The position numbers were made by a program, and so were the translations under genes. 64,000 bases of DNA, taken from positions 4,963,001 to 5,027,000 of the forward strand of contig NC_134677.1 of the NCBI RefSeq assembly GCF_024713945.1, written 5' to 3'. This document shows, piece by piece, positions 47,983 to 63,600 of the stretch (position 1 is its first letter; every line of letters begins with the position of its first letter). The notes under the pieces are model-generated. The model searched no databases. It was not told where the DNA came from and saw only the letters and a program-made list of their open reading frames with translations. The DNA is from Dermatophagoides farinae. Its lineage: Eukaryota > Arthropoda > Arachnida > Sarcoptiformes > Pyroglyphidae.

Positions 47983-50347
47983 TTGACAATCAAAAATCAA
48001 ATCGAATGGAATGTAATGAAATTTAATGTATTCTAAACCAATTGAAATTGTCAATGTTTGTTTATATTGTTGTAAGATTCCTTACATACATGCACAACAT
48101 ACACGAATATTGAATGTTCACAAGTTTCCTGAACATTTTTTTCTATATATCTCATCATGATAGAATATAGAATAGTTTCGATTCGGCATAGTAAATTTTT
48201 TGTCTTAGTTTTTTTTTGTATGAAACCAGAACAATGTCATTATCCAGACCGAATAGGGACTGAGAAAAATAAACAGAAAAAAGCACACAGGCACACACAC
48301 ACACTTAAACACATAGTATTGAAATTATGGAATGTAATTGTGAAGTAACAAAATCTTGTCATAATAATCGTAGCAACATTGTAACCGACAATGATGATGT
48401 CAATAATAATGACAATTTATTTGGCTAGATCCTGTACACACATATATACTTTTTATTTTTCTGCTCTTTATTTCCCCACACATTCTATAATATTGGTCGA
48501 CTAATATATAAAATATTATTACAATTACAATCACAATTATTATTATTATTATTGCTCCAAGTGTTCAAATAAAAACTAACAAAAAAAATATTGACCGAAC
48601 TCACATTGAATGAGAGAGAGAAATATGAAATGTAGAAATGTTTGGTCCATGTCCGTTTATTTTGGTGTATTTGTGTGTGTGTGTGTTTATATGTGCGTGT
48701 CAACATTTGTTAAGTTCGTTTTCCGTTGATTATTGTTGTCTTTCCATATGGTGTGATTGTTTTGTATGGCGATTCAATTATGATTGAATGAGATTTTTTT
48801 TTCTCCCATTCTTTTTTTTTTTTTTTGTTATTTGGTCTGGTTTGAATTCGTGTTTTAAAAAAATTGTTTTTTTTTCGATGTTAGTTATATAACATTTTTT
48901 TTCTTTTGTTTCAAATTCTTCGAACACGTCCTATAGTAGATACTTTTGATGGGAAAAATGTAGTGATTTTTTTTTATACGGATGTGATTGATTTAAGAAT
49001 GAAACCTGATTCTTATTAAAATCTCATATACATAGTATTCGATTCTTCCATTATATTATGCACATATATTCTAATGTGTATTGAATTATGAAAAATATTT
49101 TTAAAAAGACATATAATCAATTTGAAAAGTGAAAAAAAATTCAATTTTAGCATTTTATTTATTTATATATAGAATTTTCGATATTTGTTCAAATATCAAT
49201 TATCAATAAAGTTTGAATAATAATCATTAAAATTATAGAAAATTATAATTAATAATAATAATAAGAACAAGAGCAAATAATGAATTTTTTTTCTTTGAAG
49301 ATAAAAACAATTTGAGAGCGACAGGAAGTTTACATAATGAAACAACATTTTTGAGAGACATCCGAATCAATAAATTGAATCGAATTGTTGAAAAGAAAAA
49401 AAAATAGAGTAAAACAATTTGAGAATTCTCAATGATGAAAGTTGAGGGAAGAAAAAAAACAAATGATAATGCGATTAATGGAAGATGAAGGATAAGGAAG
49501 AGAGTATAATAACTGTATGATTGAAGGGATGTAAATATCTGTGATGAGAGATGAAAAGAACATTCACCATAATGTGATAGGTCGGCATTTGAACAGCGAA
49601 TGTCAAATTTTTTACCAATTTGACTGTACAATTCTGCTCTAGCCATATTCGATTTTTTTTGTAGATTAATTAATCGGTCGGTTTGTCTGATGATGGGATC
49701 GTTTTGGTTCAAGTGAATCCTTAATAATTTTTTTTTGTTGAAGTTGAATTTGTATTTTAAGATAAACAAGAATTGGTACGGGGTACCAAAGACGAATAAT
49801 TTGTTTATAAAATGCAAGCACTTTTATTTGCAGAATATAAACCGGATTATTTTGAAAAAGTTTAACACACATACTTAATCGATATAATGAATAGGAGATA
49901 ATAATAAATCGTAGATTGAATAATTGAATAACAGAAAGAAAATTTTTTTGTTTTTCTTTTTTTTTGTATGAAATAGTAGTTGAAACATTTTAATAGAATT
50001 TTTAAAGGTGTTTAAATTCCTAACAGAAAGGAAAAAAAAGAGGAGATATTGAATTCAGACGACAGGAAAAAAGGAATTTAATAGTAATCAGCAGATGAGT
50101 ATTTTAAAGGTAGAAAGAGTGTATGTATGTCGTTTTTTTGCATTGTTTTGTTTCACAGGTAATATTGCACCGGAATCGAATTGATTGTTTTTTTAACAAA
50201 AAGGATAACGTGTGAACTGAAAACATTTTTTAAAAACAATAAGAATTTAAATAAATATTGAAGAATGAAATAATTTCAACAATAAACACTCAAACAATCA
50301 CACGCACACACATTTTTATCATTTCGATTCCAAAGATGTAAGGGGTG

Positions 50348-50351
<4 letters not shown>

Positions 50352-50377
<26 letters not shown>
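50352..50377. repeat. Run of 26 consecutive T
   Basis: Uninterrupted poly(T) directly following AGGGGTGTTAA. Confidence 0.9.
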
Positions 50378-50378
<1 letters not shown>

Positions 50379-51494
50379 GTGTTGTTGCCATCTCTGTTCG
50401 AATGAGTGAATTTTCAATCATGTCTCTATGTGTGAATGTGTGCGTGGATGGATCTCGATTATTAAATTATTTACATTAATATAAATTTTTAACATTATTG
50501 CACTGGATAAAATCATCATTTGTTTCGTTTGTATTTTGATTTAAATTTTTTTCTGTCTCTTTTTTTTCCATTTTATTTCCTTTGGTTTGTTCAATCATCG
50601 ATTAAAAATGATATTTATAATACAATAGAAATGTGTTTTAGAAAAAATAAAAATAAAATAAGAACAATGTGCCTTGTGAGATTTTATGTTGATAATAACG
50701 ATGATGATGATGATGATGATGATGAAATCTCTAGTCAAAAAACTTGGGATTCGATAAGTCGGCCAAACATTTTTGTCATCAAAATTCGAATTGTGAATCA
50801 TTTATTCAGTGTAGATAAAAAAACGTTATTGGATTCCCGTTTCCGTTTATGTGTGTTGTTAGATTAGTTTTTTGTTGTTGTTGTAAAGAATTCACAATGG
50901 AATAGACAGAATGAAAAAAAACCAAAGATTAATTTAATTGACTAGATGTTGTCGTTGCTAACAAACAGACACAAAACTTTGCCATGGGGGAAGTTGAGTG
51001 TTCCAAAAAAAATGAAAATGAAAATTCCACGCCAGCGGCCACATAAAATACAAAATGACCAAAAACAATGAAATTTTTTTTGTTGCGTCCATGTTCAAAC
51101 AATCGAACTTTATGTTTTTTTTTCAGTTCGAATCGTTCAATTATAGTCTGATATTTTATCTAAATACAAAAATCTTTTGTTTTGTAAATATTTCTTCTTG
51201 TCACCCCAATTGTCATCTTATTATTATTGTTGTTGATTGGTTCTATTGAGACTTTGTATCCATTTATGTCGTCGTTGAAATTGAAATTCAAAGAAATTCA
51301 AGGATCTATCCTTATCTTTTTCTTGTTTTTACAGTATTGAAAATTTTTCTTTCTTTCTGATTTTGGCCTTTTAAAAACGTGATTAGTGACAATCTTGTAG
51401 CAGATGCACGTACACATCACATCAGAAAACGATAATGATAGTTAGTTTTTTTGTAGTTGAAACAAATAAAATCGATTTCATTAATCGTTGCTTT

Positions 51495-51947
51495 TCAATC
51501 CTTGACATATTTATTCTCCACTAGACCAACGTCCATGGTTGATCTATATGTACAGCTGAATGATATAGCATCATTTCTTTGTGATTCCAAACATTTCAGA
51601 TGACAACAACGACAAAATATATTCCTTAATGTTTCTTTGAATGCTTCACGAAATTCGCGATTAAAATAGGCGTATATAATTGGATTCATAGCTGAATTTA
51701 GATATCCAACCCAGAATACGATATGTACGATAACTTTTGGTATTTCGGCATTCGTTATGGTGCTCAAAACATACCATATAAAAAACGGTAGCCAACATAA
51801 AATGAATGCACCCATAATGATGCCTAATGTTTTAGCTGCTTTATGTTCGCGTTTCATTTTCGATATTGTACGTTTGGTCGGTGTTGATGAACCTGATTCC
51901 GGATCAGCATCACAATGTGAATTTCGATGTGACGGTGCTGATTGAAT
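51495..51947 (-). CDS. Aminergic GPCR, 3' terminal exon (TM6-TM7 and tail); beta-adrenergic-like octopamine receptor type
   Basis: A minus-strand exon of 150 codons plus stop begins after a TTTAG acceptor at 51948-51949. It opens with the end of intracellular loop 3 ([18 protein letters not shown]...), then [20 protein letters not shown] and the TM6 CWLPFF motif. TM7 reads [20 protein letters not shown] with the NPxxY motif, followed by the helix 8 segment [13 protein letters not shown] and a cysteine cluster (FCRCCHLKC) suited to palmitoylation. KREHKAA-TLGIIMG, the W after CWLPFF, and FWVGYLNS...[12 protein letters not shown] are the pattern of arthropod beta-like octopamine receptors, which couple to Gs and cAMP at the plasma membrane. 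Subtype is an inference. TM1-TM5 are absent from the window and must lie in exons to the right, probably beyond 64000. Confidence 0.93.
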   Translation of the reverse strand: MQSAPSHRNSHCDADPESGSSTPTKRTISKMKREHKAAKTLGIIMGAFILCWLPFFIWYVLSTITNAEIPKVIVHIVFWVGYLNSAMNPIIYAYFNREFREAFKETLRNIFCRCCHLKCLESQRNDAISFSCTYRSTMDVGLVENKYVKD

Positions 51948-54552
51948 CTAAATATTTAAAACAGAAGAAATTAATCGGGCAAACATGACAAGATGTAATG
52001 TAATTGAAGGAATCGAATGCGAAGTTAAGAAGAATAAAAAAAATGTTGTAAGCCATGTTCGGATGATTCATTAACCAACGGATCCATTGAGATACATAGA
52101 AATAAAAAAAAGAGAAAAAAAAAGAAAAATCATCAGTATATTAAAATCATCATGATTATTAAAATTATCAACTAAACACACATTTACACATAAAATTGCA
52201 CGATAAAAAAACGGTAGAAACAAAATAAAGTCCAAAAATAATGTTATATGGGTATAAAACGTTTATAACCCATACCTTACGCATAATATACCCCGTACTT
52301 AAAACGAAAACATGTTTAAACCATGGATTAGCCGCTGGTTATTTAATGATTGTTTGAAATAAAGAGAATTTTTTATCATAAAAAGTTTGTAAATAATCAA
52401 ATGAATGTTGTTTTATCATATCATTTTATTTATTCATTTGATTTTTTTTTCTGGATGCTAATTATCTAAAGAATTCAAGAGAATTGCTATGGTGATTTAA
52501 TATGAACATCATATATTATTGTCGTATATAATCTTGTAGCTGTAGGCCGTTGATTCTTTTTTTCTTATTTATATAACGATAAAATTGAATTTTTTTCATC
52601 TATTTCTATTTACTCTTGATTCATTCATTTATTTATTCAGCTATTTCAGGTTTTTTTTCTGCCAGAATCAAAAGATTAAATTTTTCTTTTATTATCGTTC
52701 AGCGTTCTAATGAGTCGTATGAATTTGATTGCTTGATTTAATTACATTAATATGAATTCTTATTTTTTTCCAAATAGAGATACAATACTGTTGAATAAAA
52801 TTTTTATTTTTTACACATTGGCATTTTGCCCTGATGACGAAAGTAATTCATTTTTTACACACACACACAAGCACACACATAAACACTCATATATGTAGAC
52901 ATTCAAAGTACCAGATATAATTTCTATATAAAACAGAAATTCTAGAAAACACACTGCAATCCACTTTAATCATTCGGTTTCAAAAACAGCAATATTAAAG
53001 GTGTTATACAAATATTGTTGTTTGGTGTTTGGGTTTTTTTTTGCAACAAATTCTATTTAAACATATTTAAATTTATTCATTTGAATCATTTCCATGGAAT
53101 TGCATCCTATTCAATAATTATTCTAGTTTATTTTATTATTCTCTTTTTCAAAATCTCTTGCTCGCTGACTGGCTCATTCACTCATTCATTCATTTATTCA
53201 CTCACTCACTCACCCAAAAGAAGAAGAAGGCTATCAGGTCTAACAAGGTCAAGTGGAGATGATTATGTAAAACGAAAGAACAAAAAAAAAAAGACAGGAT
53301 ACAAAAAATTTCAAAGAAATTCCACTCGATGTGAATCATTTCTTTGTATTGGCCTGGTACACAAATTGTAACATCATGTTTGTTTCTATACATTCTGACA
53401 CTTGGGCCTATGTTCAGGCTATGTTTCGTTAAGATGATGTTAACTATAGTATATTAATTAGATTTTTTTGTTTTTGTTTTTTTTTGCACATTGAATATTC
53501 AAAATGAAAACAAACATGAAGTATTTTTGCTACAATAATTTGAGTGTAGTTTTTTTTGAATAAGAAATCCAATTTAAAGGCATAATTTAAACCCTTTCAT
53601 TCATTTATACAGTTTGTTGTCATTGTTATTTTTTCCATTTGCAGTAATATTATTATCATATCTCAAGTACTATAGTACACTTTAGTGGGTATCTGTGTAT
53701 GTCTTTATCACATGTTTACGTAAACAATCATCGACAACAACAACAACAACAACAATTAGAAAATCATTGAAACATGCATCCATTGTCAAACCGAACCAAG
53801 CAAAACATCAACATTGTTGACAATTTTGTTGTTTTTGATTTGTATATTATATTTTATACGACTATATTGATCTATAGAGAAAAATAATGGTGATAAGCAT
53901 AAATTTCTATTCAAACAAATTGTTGTTGTAGTCGTTGATGATTATGATGATGATAATAATTAATAATAAGTTTTATTATTGCCAACATTCATCATCAACA
54001 ACAACAAGAACGAGGACAACAATTTCATTTGCAGTCTCTATAGTGCAATTTTGATTATTATTATGAACAAAAAATCTAGCTATAGTAAAAAAAAAATCAA
54101 TGAATAGATGAATGAAAGGGAAAATTATTTTCTGTTTTTCACGTTTCATATTGTCCATTCTAATGATAATAATAATAATAATAATAATCGATACGGAAAT
54201 GTTGATTTTTTTTTCATTTGATTGAAAAGGAAAATACGGAAGTGTGCAGAAAAATAAATAAATAAATTGATGAATTCCAACATCATGACAACCTTATATA
54301 GCTGTGATGTTATTGAAAAAAAATGGACATTCTAACGGGAACAAATGACCGTTTGGTGAAAAAAAGCCTTTTTTAAAAAAAAGATTTTTTTTTATATATA
54401 TAGACATCAAACAAATGGACATGTGCATGACGATCACCAACATCATCATCATCATCATCATCATCAATGCAATTCATTTAGAACTATGGAATTTTTTTTT
54501 TACGTCAACCAAAACCATAGCAAGAATTTCAACAACAACTTCAAGAAAAAAA

Positions 54553-54572
54553 CGTGTCGTCTAATCGACACG
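54553..54572. repeat. Perfect 7-bp-stem hairpin in A-rich context
   Basis: CGTGTCG, loop TCTAAT, then CGACACG, with A-rich flanks on both sides. It is one of the few CG-containing palindromes in the gene-poor half. No function is assigned. Confidence 0.6.
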
Positions 54573-55480
54573 AGCGAAAAATAATGTCAAAAACATCTGG
54601 CGATTGTTTTGTGTTCATTTTGATGATGGGTGGTCATCTTGTTTTTTCACAAGAATTTCCAAAAAAAAAAATTTCTTGAATATTAATGAAACTGAAAAAA
54701 AATCGCAGAAAAGCCAGAAAAAAATTGTATTTGATATTCAGAATCGAGTTTTTTTTTCGTTGAAAAAATTCGTATTGTTTTTTTTCTTCCTATATGATCG
54801 GTTTCATGGTAAACAGTTTTTTTTCTGTTTTTCAAAATCATTGTAGAAAGAGATTTTTTTTTTGTTCTCATAGTGTGTTTATTATTCACTGGAAAATTGG
54901 TTATTATTTTTTTTCTTCTTTGGCTACAACAATTTTAATTTTTTTTTTCATCAAATTTTTCAATGTATCTTATTTTGCCATTCTAGCCATGATGATCCTT
55001 TTGATACTTTATTCGATACATTCGTTTAGAGTTGTTTACATTCTCACATTTGTGTATAAATTAATTAGCTTAAGATTTGATTGATTCAAATTGTGGAATA
55101 TAAAAGTGAAATTGTTTTGTCTCATAAATTGTTGAAAAAATAATTTGATCAAACAATCAGACAAGGCGTTTTCTTTTTTGTAAATATACAATTCAACCCA
55201 TTTTGATTTATATCGTACACAGAGAATCTAGCTATCACAGAATCGACTGTCTTTTCTCATTTCATAGTTTATATGTTTTCGTCGTAGATTTTCATGAAAA
55301 AATGGCTGGACTTGATTGATAAAAAAAAATTTCTTCTTCTCCTCTATTTCTTTCTTCTTTTTTTTTGGTTCTTTCATCTTTTCAATAATTGTGCTAGAAT
55401 TTTTTAATTAAATTATCATTTAGATCGAAAACGAAATTTGATCGCTTTTAATTTCGTTTCTGGTGCTGTGTACATTATTC

Positions 55481-55504
55481 GTGTGTGTGTGTGTGTGTGT
55501 GTGT
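55481..55504. repeat. (GT)n microsatellite
   Basis: Twelve uninterrupted GT units. Confidence 0.9.
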
Positions 55505-57594
55505 CAGCCGTTCAATCTGTCATCCTATTCTATTTTTTTCCTTTCTTTTTTTGGTCTAATAATGGAGAATATATAAAAAAGAGAAGAAAAAAATCGATTC
55601 CAGAATCGTTTGATATCTATTTTTTTTAGTTATTCAGCAGTTAAAAACAGATCAGACAATCATTATCATTATTATTTTTCTGGTCTTGATAATCGGTGAG
55701 AAGAAATTTCTAGTTAATAAAATTTTTTTTCTATTTTTTAAAAAACAACAAATTCATAGATTATATGTGATGTGACAATTACACAGTATTGACTATTGTA
55801 TCTGTCACTTTGAAATTTAATCAAAAATAAATTCAATTTTTTTTCCAATTGAAAACGAATCAAAAAAAAATATTGAATTTATAGATTATTAGTTTGAATT
55901 CTTCCTGAAATGATGAATACAATGAAGCCAAACACATTTGCAATATGATGACACATTGTGATTATTCTTATTGAAGAGGAAAAAAAATTTATTTTACATT
56001 ATTTGAACTGTATTCTTGTTATTTTGCTATTGTTGTTCGTGTTATTTTCAAAAAAAATTCAAGTTTTAGCTATCAAAAAAGATTAAGTTTTTTTTGAAAA
56101 TAAATAAATGAATAAATAGAAAAATAGAAAATTTCAGCTCTTTGTTCAGCTGTATACAGCAGTGCCATTGACAATGATGATGATGATGATGATGATGGTC
56201 AATTCCATTCTATGATATTAAAAAATTTTGTATTCTTGTTTGCTAGTCGGTCATTTTTATGTTCAATTTTTTTTGAATAAATGAATGAATGAAAAAAAAT
56301 AGCAAGATTGATAGGAAAATAAAAAGATATAGTGGTAGAAAAAATAACAAGTCACCTTTTTTTACATCTGATGAATGAAGGGATAAATTCTGTCTCTTAT
56401 ATGACTGAATTTTAACATTAAAAAAAATTACCATGGCTTTTATTTGGTCATAGTACAATATGGCTTTCTCGAATGGCATATGCAAACAAATTGAATCGAA
56501 CCAAACTTTTTGAATATAAAAAAAAATATAAGCGCAAAACCAAACATCTCAAAATACACAAACACATTTGAACTTGAAGGAAACAGGACAAAAAAATTTT
56601 AAAATTTAAATTCAATTCAATAAAAGGACACAGATTTTGAAATTGGTAGAATCCGACCGTAATGTTTTCTGTAAATTATGTTATACACACAAAGCATACA
56701 TCAACAATTGACTAGAAAAAAATTACTTGCACATATTCATTGGCAAACAAAATTGTTTTAACCATAAGTCAATTGTAAGTCCAAACAACGACAATGACTA
56801 CATGGATACAAAAAGAGTGATATACTGACTATGGTTAGTTTCAAAAAAAAAATGATGATGAAATTTTGGTTTTTTAAAAAATTTGATTTTTTTTAGAAAA
56901 AATTTCCGAATCAATAATGGCTGTGATGATATTAAGATTGTCAAATCAAATTTTATATTATTGCTGCTCTAACTTTTGATTATGTAATCGTAATACAAAA
57001 AAAAACCAACTGCTTCTAATACAGTGGTACCATGGTTAAATATGACAATCATCATCGTATTTTTTTTTATTCTATTTTACATACGCCATAAGAGTAATGT
57101 TCTATATAAAATGATTTTGGTGATGATCGTTTTCGTTTCTAACCCATGATGAAAAACATGTGTGTGTTTCCAATGGAATGAAATGGAAATAATGATAGTA
57201 AATTGACTCCAGGCTTCAGTAATGGACCGAATAAAAGAGGAGAAAAATTCTACCAAACAACCAACAAACCAAGCAACCAATCATTCAGTCAGTCAGTTGG
57301 TCCAACAAAAATAAAAAAAAAATTCTAATCATATTTTCAATTTTCTCCATTCATAACCGAAAAATAGATAGATGAAGTGAGAGAAATAGAGAGAGAGTGA
57401 GTGAGTAAAAAAGTGAAAAAAATTGAACTAGAAACATCATTTTTTTCATATCAAAATATGAATAATAGTGTGGTAGTGATAGAAAACTTTATTTTCTTCA
57501 TTCAAATAATGGTGGTTGTTGGTATTATGTGTGTGTTTGTGTGAAAAATGCCTCAAGGATTTTTTATCATTTTTCTTATTTTCAATTGTCGTTT

Positions 57595-57622
57595 TTGTTG
57601 TTGTTGTTGTTGTTGTTGTTGT
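57595..57622. repeat. (TTG)n microsatellite
   Basis: About nine units of TTG/GTT. Confidence 0.85.
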
Positions 57623-60600
57623 TTTCCATATACTGTCATTCGAAATCATAGGCAACCGTGTGTGCCTCATTGACATTCATTTTCGATCGTTTCATATTCG
57701 ATTCCATTACACGTACACAAATACACACACATACATTGCTGGATCTCTGCTCTTGGGCTAAGTTTTTCTCGATAATTTTATTTTCCATGATTTTTTTTTT
57801 TGTTTAGTTCCAAACTGTGACACGAATTCTACCCGACCATCATCATGATTATGATGACACAATTATTGTAATTTCGTCTTCTATTTTAGATTCTCTTATC
57901 ATCTATATATGTCAAACAATCAACCAACTAATCAACAAACGACCGACCAATAGCTTGGCTAACTAATGCAATTCAATTTCGATATTATCAACACAAGAAT
58001 CATTAGTAATTGTCATTGCCATTGTCAAATATCTTCATCATGCTCATTATTATGATGATTAGATAGTTATGTAATAGGTAGATAGATTTTTTTTTACTAC
58101 AACCAAGCTATTAATATATTCTGCCTATATAGATTGAATGATTCAAAATGAATGAAAAATTTAGAAGAATAATCAGTAGAATGAATAAAAAAGGTATACC
58201 AATCTACTGATTGAATGTCTTGTAATCATCATGATTTTTATTTTGAATCATAGAATGAAAGACTATGTGCATGTGTGTGTGTGTGTGTATGTGTATGTGC
58301 CTGTGTTAATGATTATTTTCTTTTTCTTTTTTTCCTATTCGTAATTCTATAAATCAAGAAAATAAATAACATGAGTATGTATACATCTGTGTATCAGACC
58401 GAAAAAAAACATCTTTATTCATTCATTCTATTCATCAATGAATTCACGTGTATGTGTTAGATGCGATAAGATGATGATGATGAATAGTATGATAAATTGG
58501 GACAAAAAAAATAACGTATATAAAGAAATGTTTATATAACAAGCTCTTTCAACAACAAAAAAAAACCTAAATATAAGAGAAGAAAATGAGGAAATAAATA
58601 AATACAGGAAAAGCTAAATAAGAAGACAACAACGATGACATGTTGATGCAAGAAAGAAAAAAAACCATGACATTATTTTTAATTAAGAAGTTTCAAGATA
58701 ATGATGAAAACCGAACCGACATGTATGTCCAAAGTATGTTGTTGTTGTCTTCGTCATCGTTGATGATGAAAAAAAAAATTCTTCAAGATGTTAGAATGAT
58801 GATAAATGAAAATGAAAATGAAAATAAACAAAGAAAAATAAAATCAATGTGGCAAGTAATTTTGCATGAATTTAAAAAAAAATTATGAGTTGGTTTTTCA
58901 AGTCATTGTGTGTTGATTTTCTTAAATCTTTATTCAGCATTTGTTATATTATGTCAGTATGTTCGTTCAAGTAATGAAATTGAAATTCTTATTGGTTCGG
59001 AAAAATTTTTCTTTTTCATTCATGTTTACTGTTGAAATTTTCTTCGTTTAATGCATAGAATTTTATATGAATTATACATTCCGATCCGATTCGCATTTAA
59101 TTCGTTGCAGCTGAAAGAGTTTTGGGAATTAATTAAAGGAATTGGATTGAAAAAAATACTTTTACAAAGATAAACATGGTACATACACTTATATAATAAC
59201 ATTGATGAAAATGATGTTTTTTTTCGCAATCCATATCACATGTTATCATTAAATTCATGTTTATAGCATTAGCATAGAAATTGATCAAATGATTTTCAAA
59301 TAAATTCTGGAAAATATTCTTATACAGGTAAATAGAGTTTTCTAATCTACACTATGTTAACCATTCTATACAATAATTTTTTGGTTCCAATTATATGAAA
59401 AAAAAGTTCAATTGTACTATACTTTTTGTTATGGTAGGGATGAAATTGGTATTTTACTTTTCTGTCTCACGTATACGTGGGTGGATGTGTATATACAATA
59501 TAAGGTATACTAAAATTTATCAGCTGAATATATTAATGTTTGTTGTAGCAGTGCTAGATAGCTAGCATCCACTACATGTTCATATAAGTGCGCACATCTT
59601 GAAATTTTTTTTCTATCTCTCTCTCTCTCTCTCTATCTCAAATCGTTTTTTTACATATGAAGTGTAATGAATGAATCAAAAAAAAAAAAATTCCCTACGA
59701 TAAAGCACGCAAATGAGACAAGAAAAAAAATGAAAACAACAGCAGCTATAGCTGATTGATGAAATAAAATAAATTTGATGAATAAGTAATACATTATCAT
59801 CATAACAATCATTCAAAATGTAGAATAATTCAAATGGAAACGTGAGTTTTACTTTATTTCTCTCCTTTTTCTTTTTTTATTCTATGACAAAGTTTCAAAA
59901 AAAAAAATATTCCGAATTCTACATTTATCTGATTGCGGGCGTATATTCACCTACCATATAAATTGACAATTTTTCCCATTATAACAATACAAAGTGCATA
60001 TGATGAATGAATTGAATGAATACAAAAAAAAATAAACGATTGTATGTATGCATGTATGCCATTCAATACATTCATGAAGTCTTGAACACAAAATCGAATC
60101 AAATCAAATTAACCAAATGAACGGATGAACGTATCACAAAACGATGACGCGAATGCAATGCATAGATGATTTTTTTTTCTATTCTCAAACATTTTGATTT
60201 GATTTTTTTCTTCATTTCACCTAGCAATAATGGGTGTGTGTGTGTGTGTGGTGTAGAATCACAAAAGTTTTTTTTGTTGTTGTTGTTGAATCATTATTCT
60301 AGTTTTTTCGCTTTCCATACTTTTATGAATTGATAGATTTTGTTTCCACGTCACATAGCTATAGGTATGATCACTTGAAATATATAATAAATCCATATAT
60401 GCCTAGTTTTTTTTTATTTAAATACGTATATTATACACCTATCAAAAAATAAAAACACAATAAGCGATCCAATCAACCAATCAAGAAACAAACGAAAAAA
60501 AAATTCAATATGCAAAAAGATAAAGAAAATGAAATAAAAATATTTCATTTATGGTGAGATAGTGGGTTCGCATGATAACCAAGAAAAAAAAATTTGACTA

Positions 60601-63600
60601 AAATGATCTGATAGACGTCTAGGCCATGACCAAAGAAAAAATAAATGTGAAAATGAGCAATATGAAGCATTCATGTAATTTATTATCATTTGCATATTGG
60701 TATTGCTAGCCAAATCACCATCGACAAACACATACATGGCAGTACAAATAATTCGTATTGCAAAAGATGAATTCAATGTGTGTCTGTGTGTTTCGAAAAG
60801 AAATCGATACAATTCTGAGATCATTTGATGTCTGAAAATTTTTCTACCCATATATACATTTGATGCAACTGCGAATTTTTTTTCTCATTGGAACTTGTTT
60901 TCATTTACTCAGCTTCAACACCGATTTATATTGATAATGTCTACATATATTTGAGTGTACAATAATTGTGGTACACTTTGAAATAATAAAAAAAAACGAA
61001 AAACTATGAACCAAAATGAAATATAGTATGTATATACTCAATAATATGACAATGTTCCCAGGTGTTAATTAATACTTCGACTTTTTCGTTTATTTAGCTG
61101 CTGCTGTTGTACAATTTTTTCTCTTTTTTTGTATGAACAAAAAAAAAATTCACCATTACAAATGGATTCATTTGATCATTTGATTTGGTGTTCATTAATT
61201 TCCACTTCCTTGTTTTCATTCGAAATTGGTGCTGTTTTTTTTTGTCATTCAAATTATTCATACATTCAATTCATTTATTATTTTATTTTTATTTTTGTAA
61301 GTTTCATTATTACGGTATACAGATATATAAAAAAAATGCCAATTTTAGTATGGGAAATAGTGAATATTCGCTCACTATCGGATCGAAAAGCTGTAGGCAA
61401 AAAATTGAAAAAAAAACGAGAAATGAAATGAAATTAAATGGATATGAATTAATGACGATCTTTTAAATTTATTGTTGTTTTTGTTGTTTTAAATTTCCAA
61501 TTGAAACACAAAATAGTTGCAAAGAAGATTTTGCTTGTTTGTTGTTTTAGGTTCTGTTATTGTTTTTTCTGCATAATTCTCAAGTGCTCATATAATTCAA
61601 GCTGAAAGTTTATCATTTGTTTAACTTGTTTATTTCCACTCTTGATGAATGTTTAGTTGATCCAGGAACAAACAAATTCGCAAATTTTTTTTTTGTAAAC
61701 AAACCAACAAACAAAATGATCTACTCAAACATCCTAATAATTCCAAGTTTCATCATTACGTTGTTATTTTTTTTGCTCAATTTTTTCTATTTTTAGTAGA
61801 TTGATTTGTACATATTAATAAGCCTTAGGGCTAGGATTTTCAATTCATCATAAACATATTGTTGCTTGTTGAATCCTACAAACAAACACACAACAACAAC
61901 ATCAACATTGATATGAAAAAAAACGAGATCAATTTTTTCCGTCATTCTCTCTCTTTCAACCATCTTTTGAAGCAATAGTCAGCAACTTTTTTCAGAATAT
62001 CACATATACATAAAAAACATATAATAATGACAAATGACGGAATTTTCGGATAGAAAAATAAAAATAAAATAAGATTCTGCAAACGAAAAAAGCAAAAAAA
62101 AACTGTCAACTGTTTTTTCTTTCTCTGGATTCACCAGTCTGTTTCCATCAAAAGAGAAAAGTGAATTTTTTATTTTCAAAAAACGAAAAAATCGTCATCA
62201 TTGATATATTATATATGGAAATTTTAATAAAGCTAATTATGCAGAATGGGGAAAAAAATGTGAATATCAAGAAATGAAAAATGAAAGCAAACAACAAATT
62301 TGAAATTGAAATGAATAAATGAATTTCAAGTCTTTCATTCGTTCGTTGGAAGTTTATATCTTTTTATTTTTTCCGGTCTTTCAGTATATAATGAAAAAAT
62401 CAATGAACCAAAATATTAGTATATATGTGTGTGGGTGTGTGCGAGTGCATTTGACAGCATTGTAACCATATATAATAAATAGGCGTTGATAATAATGATG
62501 ATGATGATGATAGAATCCTATCAAGTCGAGAATGACAAAGAAAACGATTTTTGTTCTTGAATTCAATTTATTTCATTTTACAGCTAATTTCGGTTCGGCC
62601 AAAGATAATTTGTTCATTCATTTTCTTTTTATCGGATCAATTTTCTTTTTGTTGTTTGATCGATGTTTTTTCTGTTTGTTCGGTTGTTATTGTCCTTATT
62701 ATTATCATCATTAATATTTTGCACAAAACTAGTGTAAGCAATGAACATCAGTTTATTATATTTTCATCTGATTTGTATTTTCCAAAATTTTTTTTTTATT
62801 TTGATGATGAAAAAATCACCAAATAAACAAAGCATAAAAAACCAAAATATATAGAAAAAATTGAGAGCAAAGAAAAAACAAAATAAAAAGGAAAGAGAAA
62901 TCATCATTTGAGGCAAAAAAAACCAAACCAAACCAAACAACAACGACAACCAAAATAAAAATTTGTCTCGTGTATGTATGAATGTATGTATGGATTGATT
63001 AAGATGAATTCGAATCCATTATGATAATGTCTTTTTTTTTCATTTGTTTGTTTCACTTTATTCGCGCATTTTTCTTTTTTATTTTATTCCCACTCAAATT
63101 GTATTTGTCGACGTTTTTTTTTCTCTTCACTATTATGCCATGTTGTTGCCTCATTCTCGTTTTTTTTTATTTGACAATTTTTTTCGATGCTCCCCAAATA
63201 GCTTTATGGTATGGTAGTATCATCAATTTGTTTTCTCTCTCTCTCTCATTCGTTCTCTCTGGCACTTCTTCTCTACAATCTCACTGACTTTTTTTTGAGA
63301 TATAAAGTGTAATAAATGAGAACGGTTTGTCGATTGGTCGGTTCGTTGACTGGATGTGATTCGATGTATGAATGGATGGATGGATGGTTGAATGATGAAA
63401 GTTTTTTTTTTCTTTTCAAACACAAGAATCTAAGCAAGAGAAAAAAATCTTTGTTACAATCTTTCCTTTTTGTTTTGTTTTTTTTACAAAATTAATACAA
63501 ATAACATCTAGATGATGAAACTTTATTTTGAGTCAAGATAAAAAAAAGCAAATAGAAAGAAAATTTATTAACATCACATTGAATTATCATCATTATTATT

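Larger units (their letters stand above)
35486..51494. other. 16-kb region without recognisable genes
   Basis: Very A+T-rich DNA dominated by homopolymers and short tandem repeats: (GT)n at 43168-43190, 54 consecutive A at 41356-41409, 26 T at 50352-50377, (ATC)n at 47943-47982 and (GAT)n at 50699-50724. Frames up to 194 codons occur (39443-39859, 49233-49817), but all have homopolymer-driven composition and no domain. It may include the long 3' UTR of the GPCR gene on the right. No tRNA, rRNA or transposase was recognised. Confidence 0.5.

Noticed and set aside
49233-49817. 194-codon minus-strand frame, the longest in the gene desert
   Set aside because: Hydrophobic blocks come from poly(T)/TTA tracts; only a short central part (MARAELYSQIGKKFDIRC) looks protein-like. 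Without splice support or homology it is not called.
59532-59580. Partial inverted repeat around GCTAGATAGCTAGC
   Set aside because: Arms are only about 5 bp and imperfect beyond that; expected by chance.
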